DNA from: Sphingomonadales bacterium
Lineage (GTDB): Bacteria; Pseudomonadota; Alphaproteobacteria; Sphingomonadales; Sphingomonadaceae
Assembly: GCA_025352685.1 (NCBI GenBank)
Contig: JANXSN010000084.1
Coordinates: 34,748 to 98,747 of the forward strand
DNA length: 64,000 nucleotides
Reading direction: 5' to 3'
The notes below the pieces were generated by a model. That model made no database searches, was not told the DNA's origin, and saw only the letters and a list, made by a program, of their open reading frames with translations. The first letter of the stretch is position 1. Every line of letters begins with the position of its first letter. Of the stretch, positions 36,748-46,201 are shown piece after piece. A program made the translations under genes and the position numbers.

Positions 36748-37491
36748 CGCACGCAGGCCAACGACAAAATCGGGATAGACCAGTCTCCAACTCAAGTCGC
36801 GCGTTGCCTTGTCGTTGGCAACCCGACGGTTTTCGGCATAAAAGGCGCGTGCCTGGGGCGACAGGCTCTCGAGCGCGACAAACGCGGGGGGCGCAAGGCC
36901 GAGTAATCGCGCTGCTTCTGCTATGACCGCATTCTGGTCGCACGGCCGATCGTCGGCAAGATTATAAGCCCCGGCGGGCGCCTCGAACGCTGCGATCACC
37001 CCGGCCACGATGTCGTCGACATGGATACGACTGAAGACTTGGCCCGGCACCTCCACCCGGTGTGCCGTTCCGCTTTCAACGCGCTCGAGGGCCGAGCGCC
37101 CCGGACCATAGATTCCGGGCAGGCGAAACACCCGCGCTCCTCGATTGAGCCACGCCCTATCCTCCTCGATGCGGTCGCCGCGCCGTCCTTTTAACGGCGC
37201 ACTCTCATCCACCCAGGCGCCTCCGGCGTCGCCATAGACCCCGGTGGACGAAAGATAACCAAGCCATCTGCCTCCAAGCAGCCGGTCATAGCGGTCCAGC
37301 AACCCCGACCCCGGCGGAATGGTTGTTATCACATGCGTTGCCTTGGCGAGCGCCGAAGTGACTTCCCTGACGTCGTCGAAGCGCAGCGCACTGCCGCCAC
37401 CCGTTCCTGCAACCGTCCAACCGAGGCCGCGTAGTGCTCGTGCCAAGCGGCTACCGGTATACCCCAGCCCAAAAATGAACGCGTTCGCCAC
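36715..37491 (-). CDS. NAD(P)-dependent SDR-type epimerase/dehydratase family protein
   Basis: A 258-residue Rossmann-fold protein of the extended/atypical SDR group, YeeZ-like. The cofactor loop is FIFGLGYTGSRLARAL near residue 5, a shorter GxGxxG variant. YLSSTGVYGD near 78 is the S-T-x-Y active-site area, and FRLPGIYGPGRSALE near 122 matches the family. Substrate unknown. Its 3' end overlaps the convergent DMT transporter; the M48 protease gene ends 17 bases upstream of its ATG on the same strand. Confidence 0.82.
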   Translation of the reverse strand: MANAFIFGLGYTGSRLARALRGLGWTVAGTGGGSALRFDDVREVTSALAKATHVITTIPPGSGLLDRYDRLLGGRWLGYLSSTGVYGDAGGAWVDESAPLKGRRGDRIEEDRAWLNRGARVFRLPGIYGPGRSALERVESGTAHRVEVPGQVFSRIHVDDIVAGVIAAFEAPAGAYNLADDRPCDQNAVIAEAARLLGLAPPAFVALESLSPQARAFYAENRRVANDKATRDLSWRLVYPDFVVGLRALASSRDALAA

Positions 37492-37507
37492 AGAGCATGT
37501 GATGCCG

Positions 37508-38728
37508 CTATTTTACCTTGGCCTCAACCTCACCGAGGTGCGCAGCCTTCCACGCCATCGCCATGCCGATGCGGGTCTTGCCTGACGGGTGATCGAAAAA
37601 CACGAATTCCTCGACCGGGCCAGGTTCGATCTTGCGATATTCACTGAGTGCCAGCGCGACCTTGGCAAAACCGTCGGGTTCGCGCGCCGTGTTCAAGCCG
37701 AAGGCATCGGCTTGGCTCTCCTGCAGCCGGATCAACGTATTCGTTACCGGCGTCAGGAAAACGCCGATGATCGCCGACACGATGAAGAATATCGGAATTG
37801 CAGCAGGATCGCTGACGTCCCGCACGCCCCATTTGACGCTGTACCGCCGAATGATCGCAGGCACGGCGAGGTACGCTAAGTAGAAAACGACAAGGAAGAT
37901 AACGAAGAAGGCGACGATGGATTTCCCGATATGGCCCAGTACATAATGACCCAGCTCATGGCCCATGACTGCCGCGGTTTCGGCTGGCGTCGTCCGGGTG
38001 AGCAAATTGTCATTGAGCGAAATGCGGATCGTTGGGCCAAGGCCGGACACATTGGCAGAGATTTTCTTGGTCTGCTTTGACGCGTCGAAAACGTAGATGT
38101 GTTCGGCGGGGACGTTGTTCGCCCTCGCCATAGCAACGATGCGGTCACGCACGGGGCCCGGCTTCATTTCTGTGTAGGTGTTGAACATAGGCGTAATGAA
38201 CACGGGCACGACCATCGCGCCGAAGGCGCTGATTACCGTCATCGTCAGTGCCCCCCAAAGCCACCAGCGCTTCGGGCTTTTGCGGATCACGGCGAGGACG
38301 ATCGTGAAAATGATGGTGCTAAAAATGATGCCGATGCCGAGGTTTTTTCCCTGATCGATCAGCCAGTCGCCAAACGACTGATTCATCAAGCCGTACTGCT
38401 TCTCGCGGATAAATCCTGTGTAGATCGTCCACGGCAACACAATCAGTGTGCCCACGATAATATAGGGCACCGTGAAAAGGGCCGGGGCCAGCCAGCGCGG
38501 TGCAATCCGTTCCGCCCAGTCGCGCCACCGGCGAGCAAGACCAAAATGAAGTTGAACGAGCTCACTAACAATCGCAACGAGTGCGCCCCAGAGAATCAGC
38601 CAGTAGCCGCCCTCGAAATAGGCGTCGGACTTTGCCCGCGCGGCTCCTTTGAGTGTGGCAAGATAAGCCTGGGTTGCAGCCTCCGGATCGAAGGCGGTGA
38701 CTGCTGCAGCCATCATAGTAAATGTCAT
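37508..38728 (-). CDS. M48 family membrane metallopeptidase (Ste24/CAAX-protease-like)
   Basis: A 406-residue integral membrane zinc protease. The catalytic helix is VMGHELGHYVLGHI (HExxH) near residue 255, and the third ligand is in LQESQADAFGLN near 320. Several helices surround it, including an N-terminal Ste24-type membrane domain. ATG 38728 is preceded by a strong GGGGGG ribosome-binding tract, so I prefer it over the open frame from 38764. A perfect palindrome sits 13 bases upstream of the start. Possible roles are membrane-protein quality control or peptide processing. Confidence 0.9.
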   Translation of the reverse strand: MTFTMMAAAVTAFDPEAATQAYLATLKGAARAKSDAYFEGGYWLILWGALVAIVSELVQLHFGLARRWRDWAERIAPRWLAPALFTVPYIIVGTLIVLPWTIYTGFIREKQYGLMNQSFGDWLIDQGKNLGIGIIFSTIIFTIVLAVIRKSPKRWWLWGALTMTVISAFGAMVVPVFITPMFNTYTEMKPGPVRDRIVAMARANNVPAEHIYVFDASKQTKKISANVSGLGPTIRISLNDNLLTRTTPAETAAVMGHELGHYVLGHIGKSIVAFFVIFLVVFYLAYLAVPAIIRRYSVKWGVRDVSDPAAIPIFFIVSAIIGVFLTPVTNTLIRLQESQADAFGLNTAREPDGFAKVALALSEYRKIEPGPVEEFVFFDHPSGKTRIGMAMAWKAAHLGEVEAKVK

Positions 38729-38740
38729 ATTTTCCCCCCG

Positions 38741-38760
38741 TGTATTACATACGTAATACA
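38741..38760. promoter_or_regulatory. Palindromic operator TGTATTAC-N4-GTAATACA before the M48 gene
   Basis: Exact 8-base arms with the four-base centre ATAC, 13 bases upstream of the chosen M48 start, in an otherwise A/T-rich 40-base stretch. The TGTATTA...TAATACA shape recalls operators of GntR-family (YtrA-type) repressors. The binding protein is not encoded nearby. Confidence 0.55.
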
Positions 38761-38785
38761 GCAAGGATGGTATGATGCAATCCTG

Positions 38786-39385
38786 TCACTTTCGGGTCGC
38801 GCCATAGCCGTTGTTCAGCACTCCACAGAAATTGCCCCGGCTCCAGCGCGGCTGCTCCGGCGCATCGGCGAGCTCGCGCGCAATGGCGAGATTGAGCGCC
38901 ATGAATTTGGTTCCTGCACTCCAGACGAAGGGCAGGTCCATGTCGTCAGAGGGCTGGTGGTAATGGTCCGTGTTGAACGCGGCGGCAGCCTTTGCACCCT
39001 AACCGCCCGGACCGGTCACCAAAAAAAAAGAAGGAATACCTTGCTGGACGAAGCGATGATGGTCCGATCGCGTGAAGATGCTCTACTCGGAATCGGGATC
39101 GGGATCGGGATCGGGATCAAGTCTGACCTCCATCGTTGCGGCGCGTGCCACTGCCGGACCGACCGACGATCGTTCGGCGCCGGACGCCACCACGTCGCTG
39201 ACGTCATAGGTTATGATGGGCGCATCGAGATTGACGTCGGCGACAAGGTTGGTCTTCGCAAGCGTCGGGTTCTGAGCGAAATAATCAGCGCCGATGAGGC
39301 CCTTTTCCTCCGCTGTGACAGCAAGGAACAGAATTGAACGCTTCGGTTGTATCCCACTCGTAACCTCGCTGGAGGATGCTAAAGC
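38786..39385 (-). pseudogene. M28-family aminopeptidase, broken
   Basis: The minus strand reads a clear M28 zinc peptidase C-terminus in one frame: [29 protein letters not shown], then after a TAG at 39083-39085 SIFTRSDHHRFVQQGIPSFF, and after a second TAG at 38999-39001 GAKAAAAFNTDHYHQPSDDM up to TGA 38786. Homologues read EQ where the first TAG sits, so it is a Gln-to-stop change. The N-terminal half is missing and the remaining front abuts pepN. Just before the first stop lies a hexanucleotide expansion (cgggat x4, 39094-39117) coding Asp-Pro repeats, and an A9 run lies at 39021-39029. Loss of function is clear. Confidence 0.8.
39094..39117. repeat. Four tandem cgggat hexamers in the M28 pseudogene
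   Basis: Perfect 6-base unit repeated four times, with a diverged extra copy before it (39088-39093). On the minus strand it encodes alternating Asp-Pro, expanding a DPDP segment that is native in M28 homologues. It points to replication slippage. Confidence 0.85.
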
Positions 39386-39391
39386 AACGCC

Positions 39392-42004
39392 ATGCTTGAT
39401 GTACAAACCGCCGCTCCCGTTGCCGCCAACACTCCCCACATCGTCCGGCGCGAGGATTATCGTCCGCCCGATTGGCTCGTTCCCGACATCGCACTCGATT
39501 TCGACCTTGCGCCTGCACGATCACGGGTTTGTGCAACGCTTTCGGTTACGCGCAACGGGAATCACGACCGACCCCTCGTGCTCGACGGTGACGGCCTCAC
39601 CCCCCTGCTGGTGAAGGTCGACGGGCAGGTCGTGAACAATTGGCAGATCGAGGGCGGAAAGCTCGTGATCCCGCTGGCAGGGATGGCCGCGACGATCGAA
39701 ACAGAAGTTGAGACCGCCCCCGAGCGCAATACCCAATTGATGGGCCTTTATGCCTCGGGCGGATTGCTTTGCACGCAGTGCGAGGCGGAAGGGTTTCGTC
39801 GGATTACGTTCTTCCCTGATCGACCCGACGTGCTCAGTCGCTACGCAGTGCGGATGGTCGCAGACAAGGCGGCCTATCCAGTATTGCTGTCTAATGGCGA
39901 TCATGTGGGGGCAGGCGAAACACATAGCGGACGGCATTGGTCCGAATGGCGCGACCCGCATCCCAAGCCCTGCTATTTGTTCGCGCTCGTCGCCGGCGAC
40001 CTCAGCGTCAACGCTGGCAGCTTCACGACAAAATCGGGGCGCAAGGTGGAACTGGGCATTTGGGTCCGTGCCGCCGATGTCGCCAAAACAGCGCATGCGA
40101 TGGCCGCGCTCAAGGCGTCAATGGCATGGGACGAAGCCGTCTACGGTCGCGAGTACGACCTCGATGTGTTCAATATCGTCGCTGTCGACGATTTCAATTT
40201 CGGGGCCATGGAAAACAAGGGACTGAATATTTTCAACAGTCGCTACATCCTTGCCGATCCCGATACCGCAACCGACATCGACTACGACGGTGTCGCGGGT
40301 GTCGTTGCGCACGAATATTTCCACAATTGGTCGGGTAATCGTGTCACCTGCCGCGACTGGTTTCAGCTGAGCCTGAAAGAGGGCTTCACCGTGTTCCGGG
40401 ATCAGTCGTTTTCAGCGGACCAGGGTTCGGCGGCCGTCAAGCGGATTGAGGATGTCCGCGCCCTGAGGGCCAGTCAATTCCCCGAGGATTCAGGGCCCCT
40501 TGCCCACCCCATTCGTCCCGAATCCTATATGGAGATCGGCAATTTCTACACCGCGACCGTCTATTCGAAAGGCGCGGAAGTCATTCGCATGATGCACACG
40601 ATGCTGGGCGCCGAACGCTTTCGGCGCGGGACCGATCTGTATTTCGAGCGTCATGACGGTGAGGCGGCGACTTGCGAAGATTTCGTAAAGGCAATGGAAG
40701 CCGGCGGTGGCATCGACCTGACCAGCTTTCGGCGCTGGTACGAGCAGGCGGGAACGCCCAAGCTTAAGGCAGGCATGCGCATGGAGGGCGATACCGCCGT
40801 GCTGTCGCTCGAGCAGAGCAGCGCGGTGACGCCTGGCCAGCCGGTCAAGCATCCACTGCCCCTGCCACTCAAACTTGCGATGTTCGACCGAGAAACCGGC
40901 GAGCATCGGGGCGAAACGTTGCATGTGCTGGAGGCGGCGAGCGAAGAATTGCGCTTTGACGGCTGGACGAAAATGCCGGTGCTGTCGATCAACCGGAGTT
41001 TTTCAGCCCCGGTCATTATCGAGACCGATCGGACCCCGGCCGATCTCGCCTTTTTGTCAGCACATGACGATGATTCTTTCGCGCGCTACGAGGCGATGCA
41101 GCAGCTGATGCTCGATACGCTGGTAGCCGATGTAGCGGGCCAGCCAGTCGATTCAGCCCCCATCATCGAAGCCGTGGGGACCACACTCAGCGATCCCGAC
41201 CTCGATCCCGCGTTTATCGCCGAAGCCGTGCTGCTCCCTAGCGAAGCGTTCATCGGCGACCAGATGTTGATCGTCGATCCCGACGCGATCAGTGTGTCGC
41301 GGGAAAAGCTCCGCGTCGCAATTGCCAAAGCCCATTTGCCTCGCTGGCGGGCGCTCTACGAGGCCAACGCCGGGCGCAGCTTTGAATATTCACCCAAGGC
41401 GAAGGGCGCGCGCCGTATTCGAAATGTGGCGCTGGGTTCGATTGCGGCAGCCCAACCAGCGGAGGGCGCAAAACTGGCGTTCGCGCAGTTCGGGGCAGCA
41501 AACAACATGACCGACCGGATGGCAGCACTCATGACGCTGGCAAACAGCGATTCTCCCGAGCGCGTCGTGGCCCTCGACATCTTCTATAATCGTTATCGAG
41601 GCAACGCCCTCGTCATCGACAAATGGTTTTCGACGCAGGCGCTCTCGACACGCGACGATACGCTGGTCGCGGTCAAAGAGCTGCTTGGTCATGCTGATTT
41701 TGCCTATACGAACCCCAACCGGTTCAGGGCTCTCGTCGGCGCGTTCTCGGTTAATCAGCGTGCCTTTCACGGCTCCGCCGGACGCGGCTATGCATTTCTG
41801 GCCCAACAGATTCTGGCGCTGGATCCAGTCAACCCGCAAACCGCCGCCAAGATGGTCCCTCCGCTCGGCCGTTGGCGGCGTTTCGACGAGGCGCGACAAC
41901 TCATGATGCGCGCCGCGCTGGAAAATATCGTTGCCCAACCCAAGGTTTCGAAGGATGTGTTCGAACAAGTGTCGAAATCGCTGGCCTATCTGACGGTTAT
42001 TTGA
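39392..42004 (+). CDS. pepN: Aminopeptidase N (M1 family)
   Basis: An 870-residue zinc aminopeptidase that trims N-terminal residues from peptides in the cytosol, the main proteobacterial enzyme of peptide turnover. The exopeptidase motif is [12 protein letters not shown] near residue 272. The zinc site is [15 protein letters not shown] (HExxH) near 305, with the second Glu in [12 protein letters not shown] near 330. The C-terminal ~400 residues are the helical domain of the E. coli-type PepN. The start MLDVQTAAP is six bases after the M28 remnant boundary; ATG 39392 is preceded by a modest GGAGGATG site. Its end overlaps the convergent lipoprotein gene by eight bases. Confidence 0.96.
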   Translation: MLDVQTAAPVAANTPHIVRREDYRPPDWLVPDIALDFDLAPARSRVCATLSVTRNGNHDRPLVLDGDGLTPLLVKVDGQVVNNWQIEGGKLVIPLAGMAATIETEVETAPERNTQLMGLYASGGLLCTQCEAEGFRRITFFPDRPDVLSRYAVRMVADKAAYPVLLSNGDHVGAGETHSGRHWSEWRDPHPKPCYLFALVAGDLSVNAGSFTTKSGRKVELGIWVRAADVAKTAHAMAALKASMAWDEAVYGREYDLDVFNIVAVDDFNFGAMENKGLNIFNSRYILADPDTATDIDYDGVAGVVAHEYFHNWSGNRVTCRDWFQLSLKEGFTVFRDQSFSADQGSAAVKRIEDVRALRASQFPEDSGPLAHPIRPESYMEIGNFYTATVYSKGAEVIRMMHTMLGAERFRRGTDLYFERHDGEAATCEDFVKAMEAGGGIDLTSFRRWYEQAGTPKLKAGMRMEGDTAVLSLEQSSAVTPGQPVKHPLPLPLKLAMFDRETGEHRGETLHVLEAASEELRFDGWTKMPVLSINRSFSAPVIIETDRTPADLAFLSAHDDDSFARYEAMQQLMLDTLVADVAGQPVDSAPIIEAVGTTLSDPDLDPAFIAEAVLLPSEAFIGDQMLIVDPDAISVSREKLRVAIAKAHLPRWRALYEANAGRSFEYSPKAKGARRIRNVALGSIAAAQPAEGAKLAFAQFGAANNMTDRMAALMTLANSDSPERVVALDIFYNRYRGNALVIDKWFSTQALSTRDDTLVAVKELLGHADFAYTNPNRFRALVGAFSVNQRAFHGSAGRGYAFLAQQILALDPVNPQTAAKMVPPLGRWRRFDEARQLMMRAALENIVAQPKVSKDVFEQVSKSLAYLTVI

Positions 42005-42572
42005 CCCAGTCCGCGACTTGCGCGGCGAGATCGTTTGCGGCGCGGTTGAGCGCAGACCCGGATTGCGCGGCGTCGAGCACGCTGATTGGAGCCTTGGCTT
42101 CGAAACGGCGGGTTTCGAGGCGACCGGCCTCACGCGACAATTGCGCGTCGAAAGTGACGACGGCCTGCATGGCGCTCGGATCGATACCGAACCGCTGGAG
42201 CTGCCCCGACAACCGCATGGTCGGATTTGCACCGAACTGGCGCGGGTCGAGGACAATCTTGCTGGTGCGCGCCGTCACGGTTTCGGAGAGGACACGCTGG
42301 ATTGCATGGGCAGGGGGTTCGTTCCAGGCACCGTCAGCGACATACGAGAGCATCGTCGCGCCATCATAAACCGGGATACGAACAGACGAGACAGCGGCAC
42401 TCGCGGTCGGAGTCAGGATCAGAATGGTATTTTCGACAGAAGCCTGTCGCACGGCTTGGGTTGGAACAGCGGCCGACGTCGTCAGCGTCATCAGCGTCTT
42501 GGGCGCTTTCGGTCCAAAACTGACGCAACCGCCAAGAGCAAGCAGGGCGCCGAGCGCTATTGGACGGATCAT
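41997..42572 (-). CDS. ABC-type transport auxiliary lipoprotein (PqiC/DUF330-like)
   Basis: A 191-residue lipoprotein with lipobox LGGC (C16) and the ABC-transport auxiliary fold (YDGATMLSYVADGAWNEPP near residue 68, then LSGQLQRFGIDPSAMQAVVTFDAQL). It probably sits on the inner leaflet of the outer membrane and receives lipid from the MCE protein encoded upstream, replacing the soluble MlaC of enterobacteria. It is the last gene of mlaE-mlaF-mlaD-lipoprotein; its ATG overlaps the mlaD stop. Confidence 0.85.
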   Translation of the reverse strand: MIRPIALGALLALGGCVSFGPKAPKTLMTLTTSAAVPTQAVRQASVENTILILTPTASAAVSSVRIPVYDGATMLSYVADGAWNEPPAHAIQRVLSETVTARTSKIVLDPRQFGANPTMRLSGQLQRFGIDPSAMQAVVTFDAQLSREAGRLETRRFEAKAPISVLDAAQSGSALNRAANDLAAQVADWVK

Positions 42573-43510
42573 TTGCGGTCTCCCTTGGGCTTGTAATCGG
42601 GCAGACGGGGACTGCCGATAATGCTGCCTGCCCCGCCCTGATCAATCCTTCCCGCAACGGCAGTCAGACTTTCGGCCATGACCCGCAGGTCGCGAACGAG
42701 CTGGCCGATTTCAGGCAAGGTTTGTTTCGAAAATGCCTGAACACCGGGCTGCGCGTCCTTGAGCGTTGCATCAAGCATCGTCATGCTGCGATTGGCGGAA
42801 GCGATCGCGGTTCGCAAGTCAGCGACCAATGGACCCGCTTGACCATCGACGGTCTGCGCCAGGTTGCCGATCTTTGCTGCTGCCTCGCTGGCTTGTTTGA
42901 CGGCAGTTCGCGTCTCGGCAATTGTCGCCGCAATCTCGGGGCCGCGATCGGCAAGATTACCAGAAAGCCGGTCGACATTGGCGAGGATGCCGGAGATCGA
43001 CTTCTGGTTTTTGTCGTTCAGCATCTCAGTCAGCCGTTCGGTGAGGGTCGAGATGCGCTCGAGCAACTGCGGCGCTGAATTGAGCAAGGCGCCGAGTCCG
43101 CCGCGCTTGGTCGGAATGACCGGCACGCCATTGGGCCCCGGCTCGGTGATGGGCGGGGCGCCCTTGACTGCGCCGTCGAGCACGACCGAGGACGGTCCTG
43201 TGAAACTGCCGAGGATCGTCGCAGCGGTCCCCTGAAGGATCGGCGTATCGTTCTTGAGCTCGACGCGGACGCGTTTGAACTCGGGATTATCCTTCCAGAG
43301 CTCAATCGCGGTTATCTGTCCCGAGGGCACGCCCGAAAAGGTCACTGTCGACCCTTTTGCCAATCCCTCGACGGACTGCTTGAAGAAAATATCATAGGCT
43401 TTGGTGTGGCTGCCGGACACGCCCGACAACCAGACCGTAAACAGCGCAATCGCGGCCACAAGGGCCAGAACGACGCTTCCAACGAGAACCTGGTTTGAAC
43501 GTGTTTCCAT
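42569..43510 (-). CDS. mlaD: MCE-domain lipid transport protein MlaD
   Basis: A 313-residue protein anchored by one N-terminal helix (residues ~9-29), with a MCE domain (about 40-125: IFFKQSVEGLAKGSTVTFSG, then VRVELKNDTPILQ) that forms a hexameric ring in homologues. A long helical C-terminal part follows (about 140-290). This is the periplasmic substrate-binding component of an Mla-type phospholipid transporter. Start shares one base with the mlaF stop. Confidence 0.92.
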   Translation of the reverse strand: METRSNQVLVGSVVLALVAAIALFTVWLSGVSGSHTKAYDIFFKQSVEGLAKGSTVTFSGVPSGQITAIELWKDNPEFKRVRVELKNDTPILQGTAATILGSFTGPSSVVLDGAVKGAPPITEPGPNGVPVIPTKRGGLGALLNSAPQLLERISTLTERLTEMLNDKNQKSISGILANVDRLSGNLADRGPEIAATIAETRTAVKQASEAAAKIGNLAQTVDGQAGPLVADLRTAIASANRSMTMLDATLKDAQPGVQAFSKQTLPEIGQLVRDLRVMAESLTAVAGRIDQGGAGSIIGSPRLPDYKPKGDRK

Positions 43511-44352
43511 CAGGCGACGCTTTCTTTTGCGGATGTTGCTTCAAGGGCTTTCTCGGCATCTCGATGCTGAACGATCGATGCGGTCGCTGCGCGACCCCGG
43601 GCCCCGTTAAAATATTCCTGTATCCACGGATGGTCGAGCGCAAGCAGCTCGGGAATCGTACCAACCGCGATGACCTTCTTGTCGGCGAGCACCGCCACCC
43701 GGTCGCAAATCGCATAAAGCGTATCGAGATCGTGGGTAATGAGAAAAACCGTCAGCCCCATTGTGCGCTGCAAGTCACGGGTCAGGGCATCGAACGCTGC
43801 GGCACCAATGGGGTCCAGGCCCGACGTCGGTTCGTCGAGGAACAGCAGCTCGGGATCGAGAGCGAGCGCGCGCGCAAGACCGGCGCGCTTTTTCATCCCG
43901 CCCGACAGTTCAGACGGATATTTGGGACCGGCGTCGACCGGCAAACCCGTCATCACGACCTTGTAGCCAGCGATTTCGTCGAGCAGCGGCTTGGGGAGCT
44001 GCGGATAGAATTCGCGCAACGGCAGCTCGATATTTTCGGCGACAGTCAGCGTCGAAAACAGAGCGCCGCCCTGAAACAAAATGCCCCACCGTTTGCGGAT
44101 GTCGAGCGTCTGGTCTTCGTCGCGCCCCAAGATCGGTTCGCCGAAGACCTCAATCTCGCCTGCCTGGGGAATCTGCAATCCGATGATCGAACGCATGAGC
44201 ACCGACTTGCCGGTACCCGACCCGCCGACCACGCCCATGATTTCGCCTCGGCGCACGTCGAGGTCGACACCGTCATGGACTGAAGACTCGCCGAATCGAT
44301 TCACCAAACCGCGAACGCGCACCACAATTTCGGGATCTGGGGCCGCGGTCAT
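43510..44352 (-). CDS. mlaF: ABC transporter ATP-binding protein MlaF
   Basis: A 280-residue ATPase driving the Mla-type phospholipid transporter. Walker A is GGSGTGKSVLM near residue 42, the signature is LSGGMKKRAGLARAL near 147, and Walker B is LLFLDEPTSGLDP. ATG 44352 (MTAAPDPEIVVRVRGL) is preferred; the extension to 44490 is rich in Cys/Arg and overlaps mlaE. It overlaps mlaE by four bases. Confidence 0.94.
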   Translation of the reverse strand: MTAAPDPEIVVRVRGLVNRFGESSVHDGVDLDVRRGEIMGVVGGSGTGKSVLMRSIIGLQIPQAGEIEVFGEPILGRDEDQTLDIRKRWGILFQGGALFSTLTVAENIELPLREFYPQLPKPLLDEIAGYKVVMTGLPVDAGPKYPSELSGGMKKRAGLARALALDPELLFLDEPTSGLDPIGAAAFDALTRDLQRTMGLTVFLITHDLDTLYAICDRVAVLADKKVIAVGTIPELLALDHPWIQEYFNGARGRAATASIVQHRDAEKALEATSAKESVA

Positions 44353-45455
44353 ACCCAGCCGATCGACGTGAAGAAGACCGCGAAAAGCGCATCGACCACG
44401 ATGACAAGAAAAATCGCCTGCACAACCGATGCGGTGGTGCGCAGGCCAACCTGCTCCGCGTTTCCCTCGACCTGCAAGCCCTGGAAGCACCCCGACAAGG
44501 CAATGATGAGCCCAAAGACTGGCGCCTTGATCAGCCCGATATAGAGATCAGTCATGGGAACGACTTCGCGGATGCGCTGGATAAACGTCACCGGCTGAAT
44601 GCCAAGGCTGATCCAGCAAAACAGCCCACCGCCGCCGACAGCGACAAGCGAGGCATAAAAACCGAGCAGCGGCATCATGAATACACCTGCCAGTATACGC
44701 GGTAGAACCAGCGCTTCGTTGGGCGAAATGCCGATCGTACGCATGGCATCGATTTCTTCGGTCAGCTTCATCGTACCCAGTTCAGCAGCAAACGCCGAAC
44801 CCGATCGCCCCGCGACCATGATCGCCGTCATCAAGACACCCAGCTCTCGAAACGTAATGCGACCAACGAGGTTGATCGTGAAGCTCTCGAAGCCGAATTG
44901 CTGGAGTTGCAATGCGCCTTGCTGCGCGATGACGAGCCCGATGAGAAAGCTCATCAGACCGATGATCGCGAAGGCCTTGACACCGACGACTTCAAACCGC
45001 TGAATTACCGCATTAAGGCGGAACCGTGACGGGTGACGCACGACATTCCAGAACGCGATGCAGACAGCACCGAAAAACCCCAGCAACCCAAGCAATGTCC
45101 GCCCGGCGATCTGGGTCGCCTCGCCAATTTCGGCGAGCACGCGAACCAGCGGTAAAACCCGGTCGGGACGTACTTTCATCGATTGGTCGCTGCGCGATAC
45201 CTGCTCGATCAAATGCATCGTGTCGTCGCTCGCACCCGTGATGGTCGCACCCGTTTCGAGCGCAAAACGGTGAATGATCCAAGCGCCGATCGTGTCGATC
45301 CGGTCGATGCCCGCCAGATCGACTTGGGTCAGCGCGGGATGCGGCCCTGCAAGCCGGGTCGGGAGGTCGCCGAGCTGTGCAAGCGTCAGCGAGCCGGTAA
45401 AAGCCATGGCGCGACCCCCGTCGCGTTCAATCTCGGCAAAGTCGGCCCCTGTCAT
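44349..45455 (-). CDS. mlaE: MlaE permease with N-terminal STAS domain
   Basis: A 368-residue membrane protein. The first ~90 residues are a STAS domain (FTGSLTLAQLGDLPTRLAGP, then GIDRIDTIGAWIIHRFA), equal to the separate MlaB of E. coli. The rest is the MlaE permease, with LMSFLIGLVIAQQGALQL, then VLMTAIMVAGRSGSAFAAELG and EEIDAMRTIGISPNEALVLPR. It heads the minus-strand operon mlaE-mlaF-mlaD-lipoprotein, which moves phospholipid between the membranes. No mlaC gene is present. Confidence 0.93.
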   Translation of the reverse strand: MTGADFAEIERDGGRAMAFTGSLTLAQLGDLPTRLAGPHPALTQVDLAGIDRIDTIGAWIIHRFALETGATITGASDDTMHLIEQVSRSDQSMKVRPDRVLPLVRVLAEIGEATQIAGRTLLGLLGFFGAVCIAFWNVVRHPSRFRLNAVIQRFEVVGVKAFAIIGLMSFLIGLVIAQQGALQLQQFGFESFTINLVGRITFRELGVLMTAIMVAGRSGSAFAAELGTMKLTEEIDAMRTIGISPNEALVLPRILAGVFMMPLLGFYASLVAVGGGGLFCWISLGIQPVTFIQRIREVVPMTDLYIGLIKAPVFGLIIALSGCFQGLQVEGNAEQVGLRTTASVVQAIFLVIVVDALFAVFFTSIGWV

Positions 45456-45508
45456 TAAGGCCGGTGATGCGGCATTAATGCTGGCGCGGCAAGACGTCGA
45501 GACGCTAG

Positions 45509-46201
45509 ATGCAGGTTATGGACGGAGTCAAAACGCGCCTTGCGATCTATGACCTGGACAAGACCGTCACGCGGCGTCCGACCTATACGCCCTTTCTGCT
45601 TCATGCCGCTCGAACGCGCGGGGTCTGGCGGTTGTTCCTTCTCCCGTTCGTCATGGTCACGTTGGCGCTCTACGCCACGCGGCTGATCAGCCGCGGCCGC
45701 CTGAAGGAAATGAACCATGCACTGCTGATTGGGCGAGCGCTGCCGCCTGCCGAAGCGGCAACCCTTGCCGAGAGCTTTGCCGAACAAACGCTGGCGCACA
45801 ATATTCTGCCGCAGGCGCGGGCGCGGATCGCCGCAGACAAGACAGCGGGCTATCGCCTGGTGCTCGCGACCGCCTCCTACGCGTTTTACGCGGGCGCAAT
45901 CGGGCGAGCACTTGGCTTCGACGACATTATCGGCACCTTGACGCGCAGCGATACGGCAGGAGCCTTGCTCGCGCAGATTGATGAGCAGAATTGCTACGGC
46001 ACCGCAAAGCTCGAGATGATCGAAGCCTGGATGGCGCGACAGGGGTTTGCCCGTGACGACTGCCACATCCGCTTCTACAGCGACCACGTCTCCGACGCGC
46101 CCTGCCTGTGCTGGGCGGACGAAGGATTTGCGACCAACGCCCACGCCCCGCTTGTCGCGCTGGCCGCGCAGCGAGGGTGGACGCTGTTCGACTGGCGCTA
46201 G
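45509..46201 (+). CDS. HAD-IB family hydrolase (phosphoserine-phosphatase-like)
   Basis: A 230-residue HAD phosphatase. Motif I is YDLDKTVTRRPTYTPF near residue 14, with the nucleophile Asp; motif II is VLATASYAFYAG near 118; motif III/IV is HIRFYSDHVSDAPCLCWAD near 190. The central hydrophobic cap segment (LFLLPFVMVTLALYATRL) resembles lipid-phosphate or phosphoserine-phosphatase-type members. Substrate unknown. It diverges from the Mla operon and converges on the next gene with a four-base overlap. Confidence 0.87.
   Translation: MQVMDGVKTRLAIYDLDKTVTRRPTYTPFLLHAARTRGVWRLFLLPFVMVTLALYATRLISRGRLKEMNHALLIGRALPPAEAATLAESFAEQTLAHNILPQARARIAADKTAGYRLVLATASYAFYAGAIGRALGFDDIIGTLTRSDTAGALLAQIDEQNCYGTAKLEMIEAWMARQGFARDDCHIRFYSDHVSDAPCLCWADEGFATNAHAPLVALAAQRGWTLFDWR

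Noticed and set aside
39021..39029. A9 run as a frameshift in the M28 gene
   Set aside because: The M28 frame stays intact through it (IPSFFLVTG); the gene is broken by two stop codons, not by this run.
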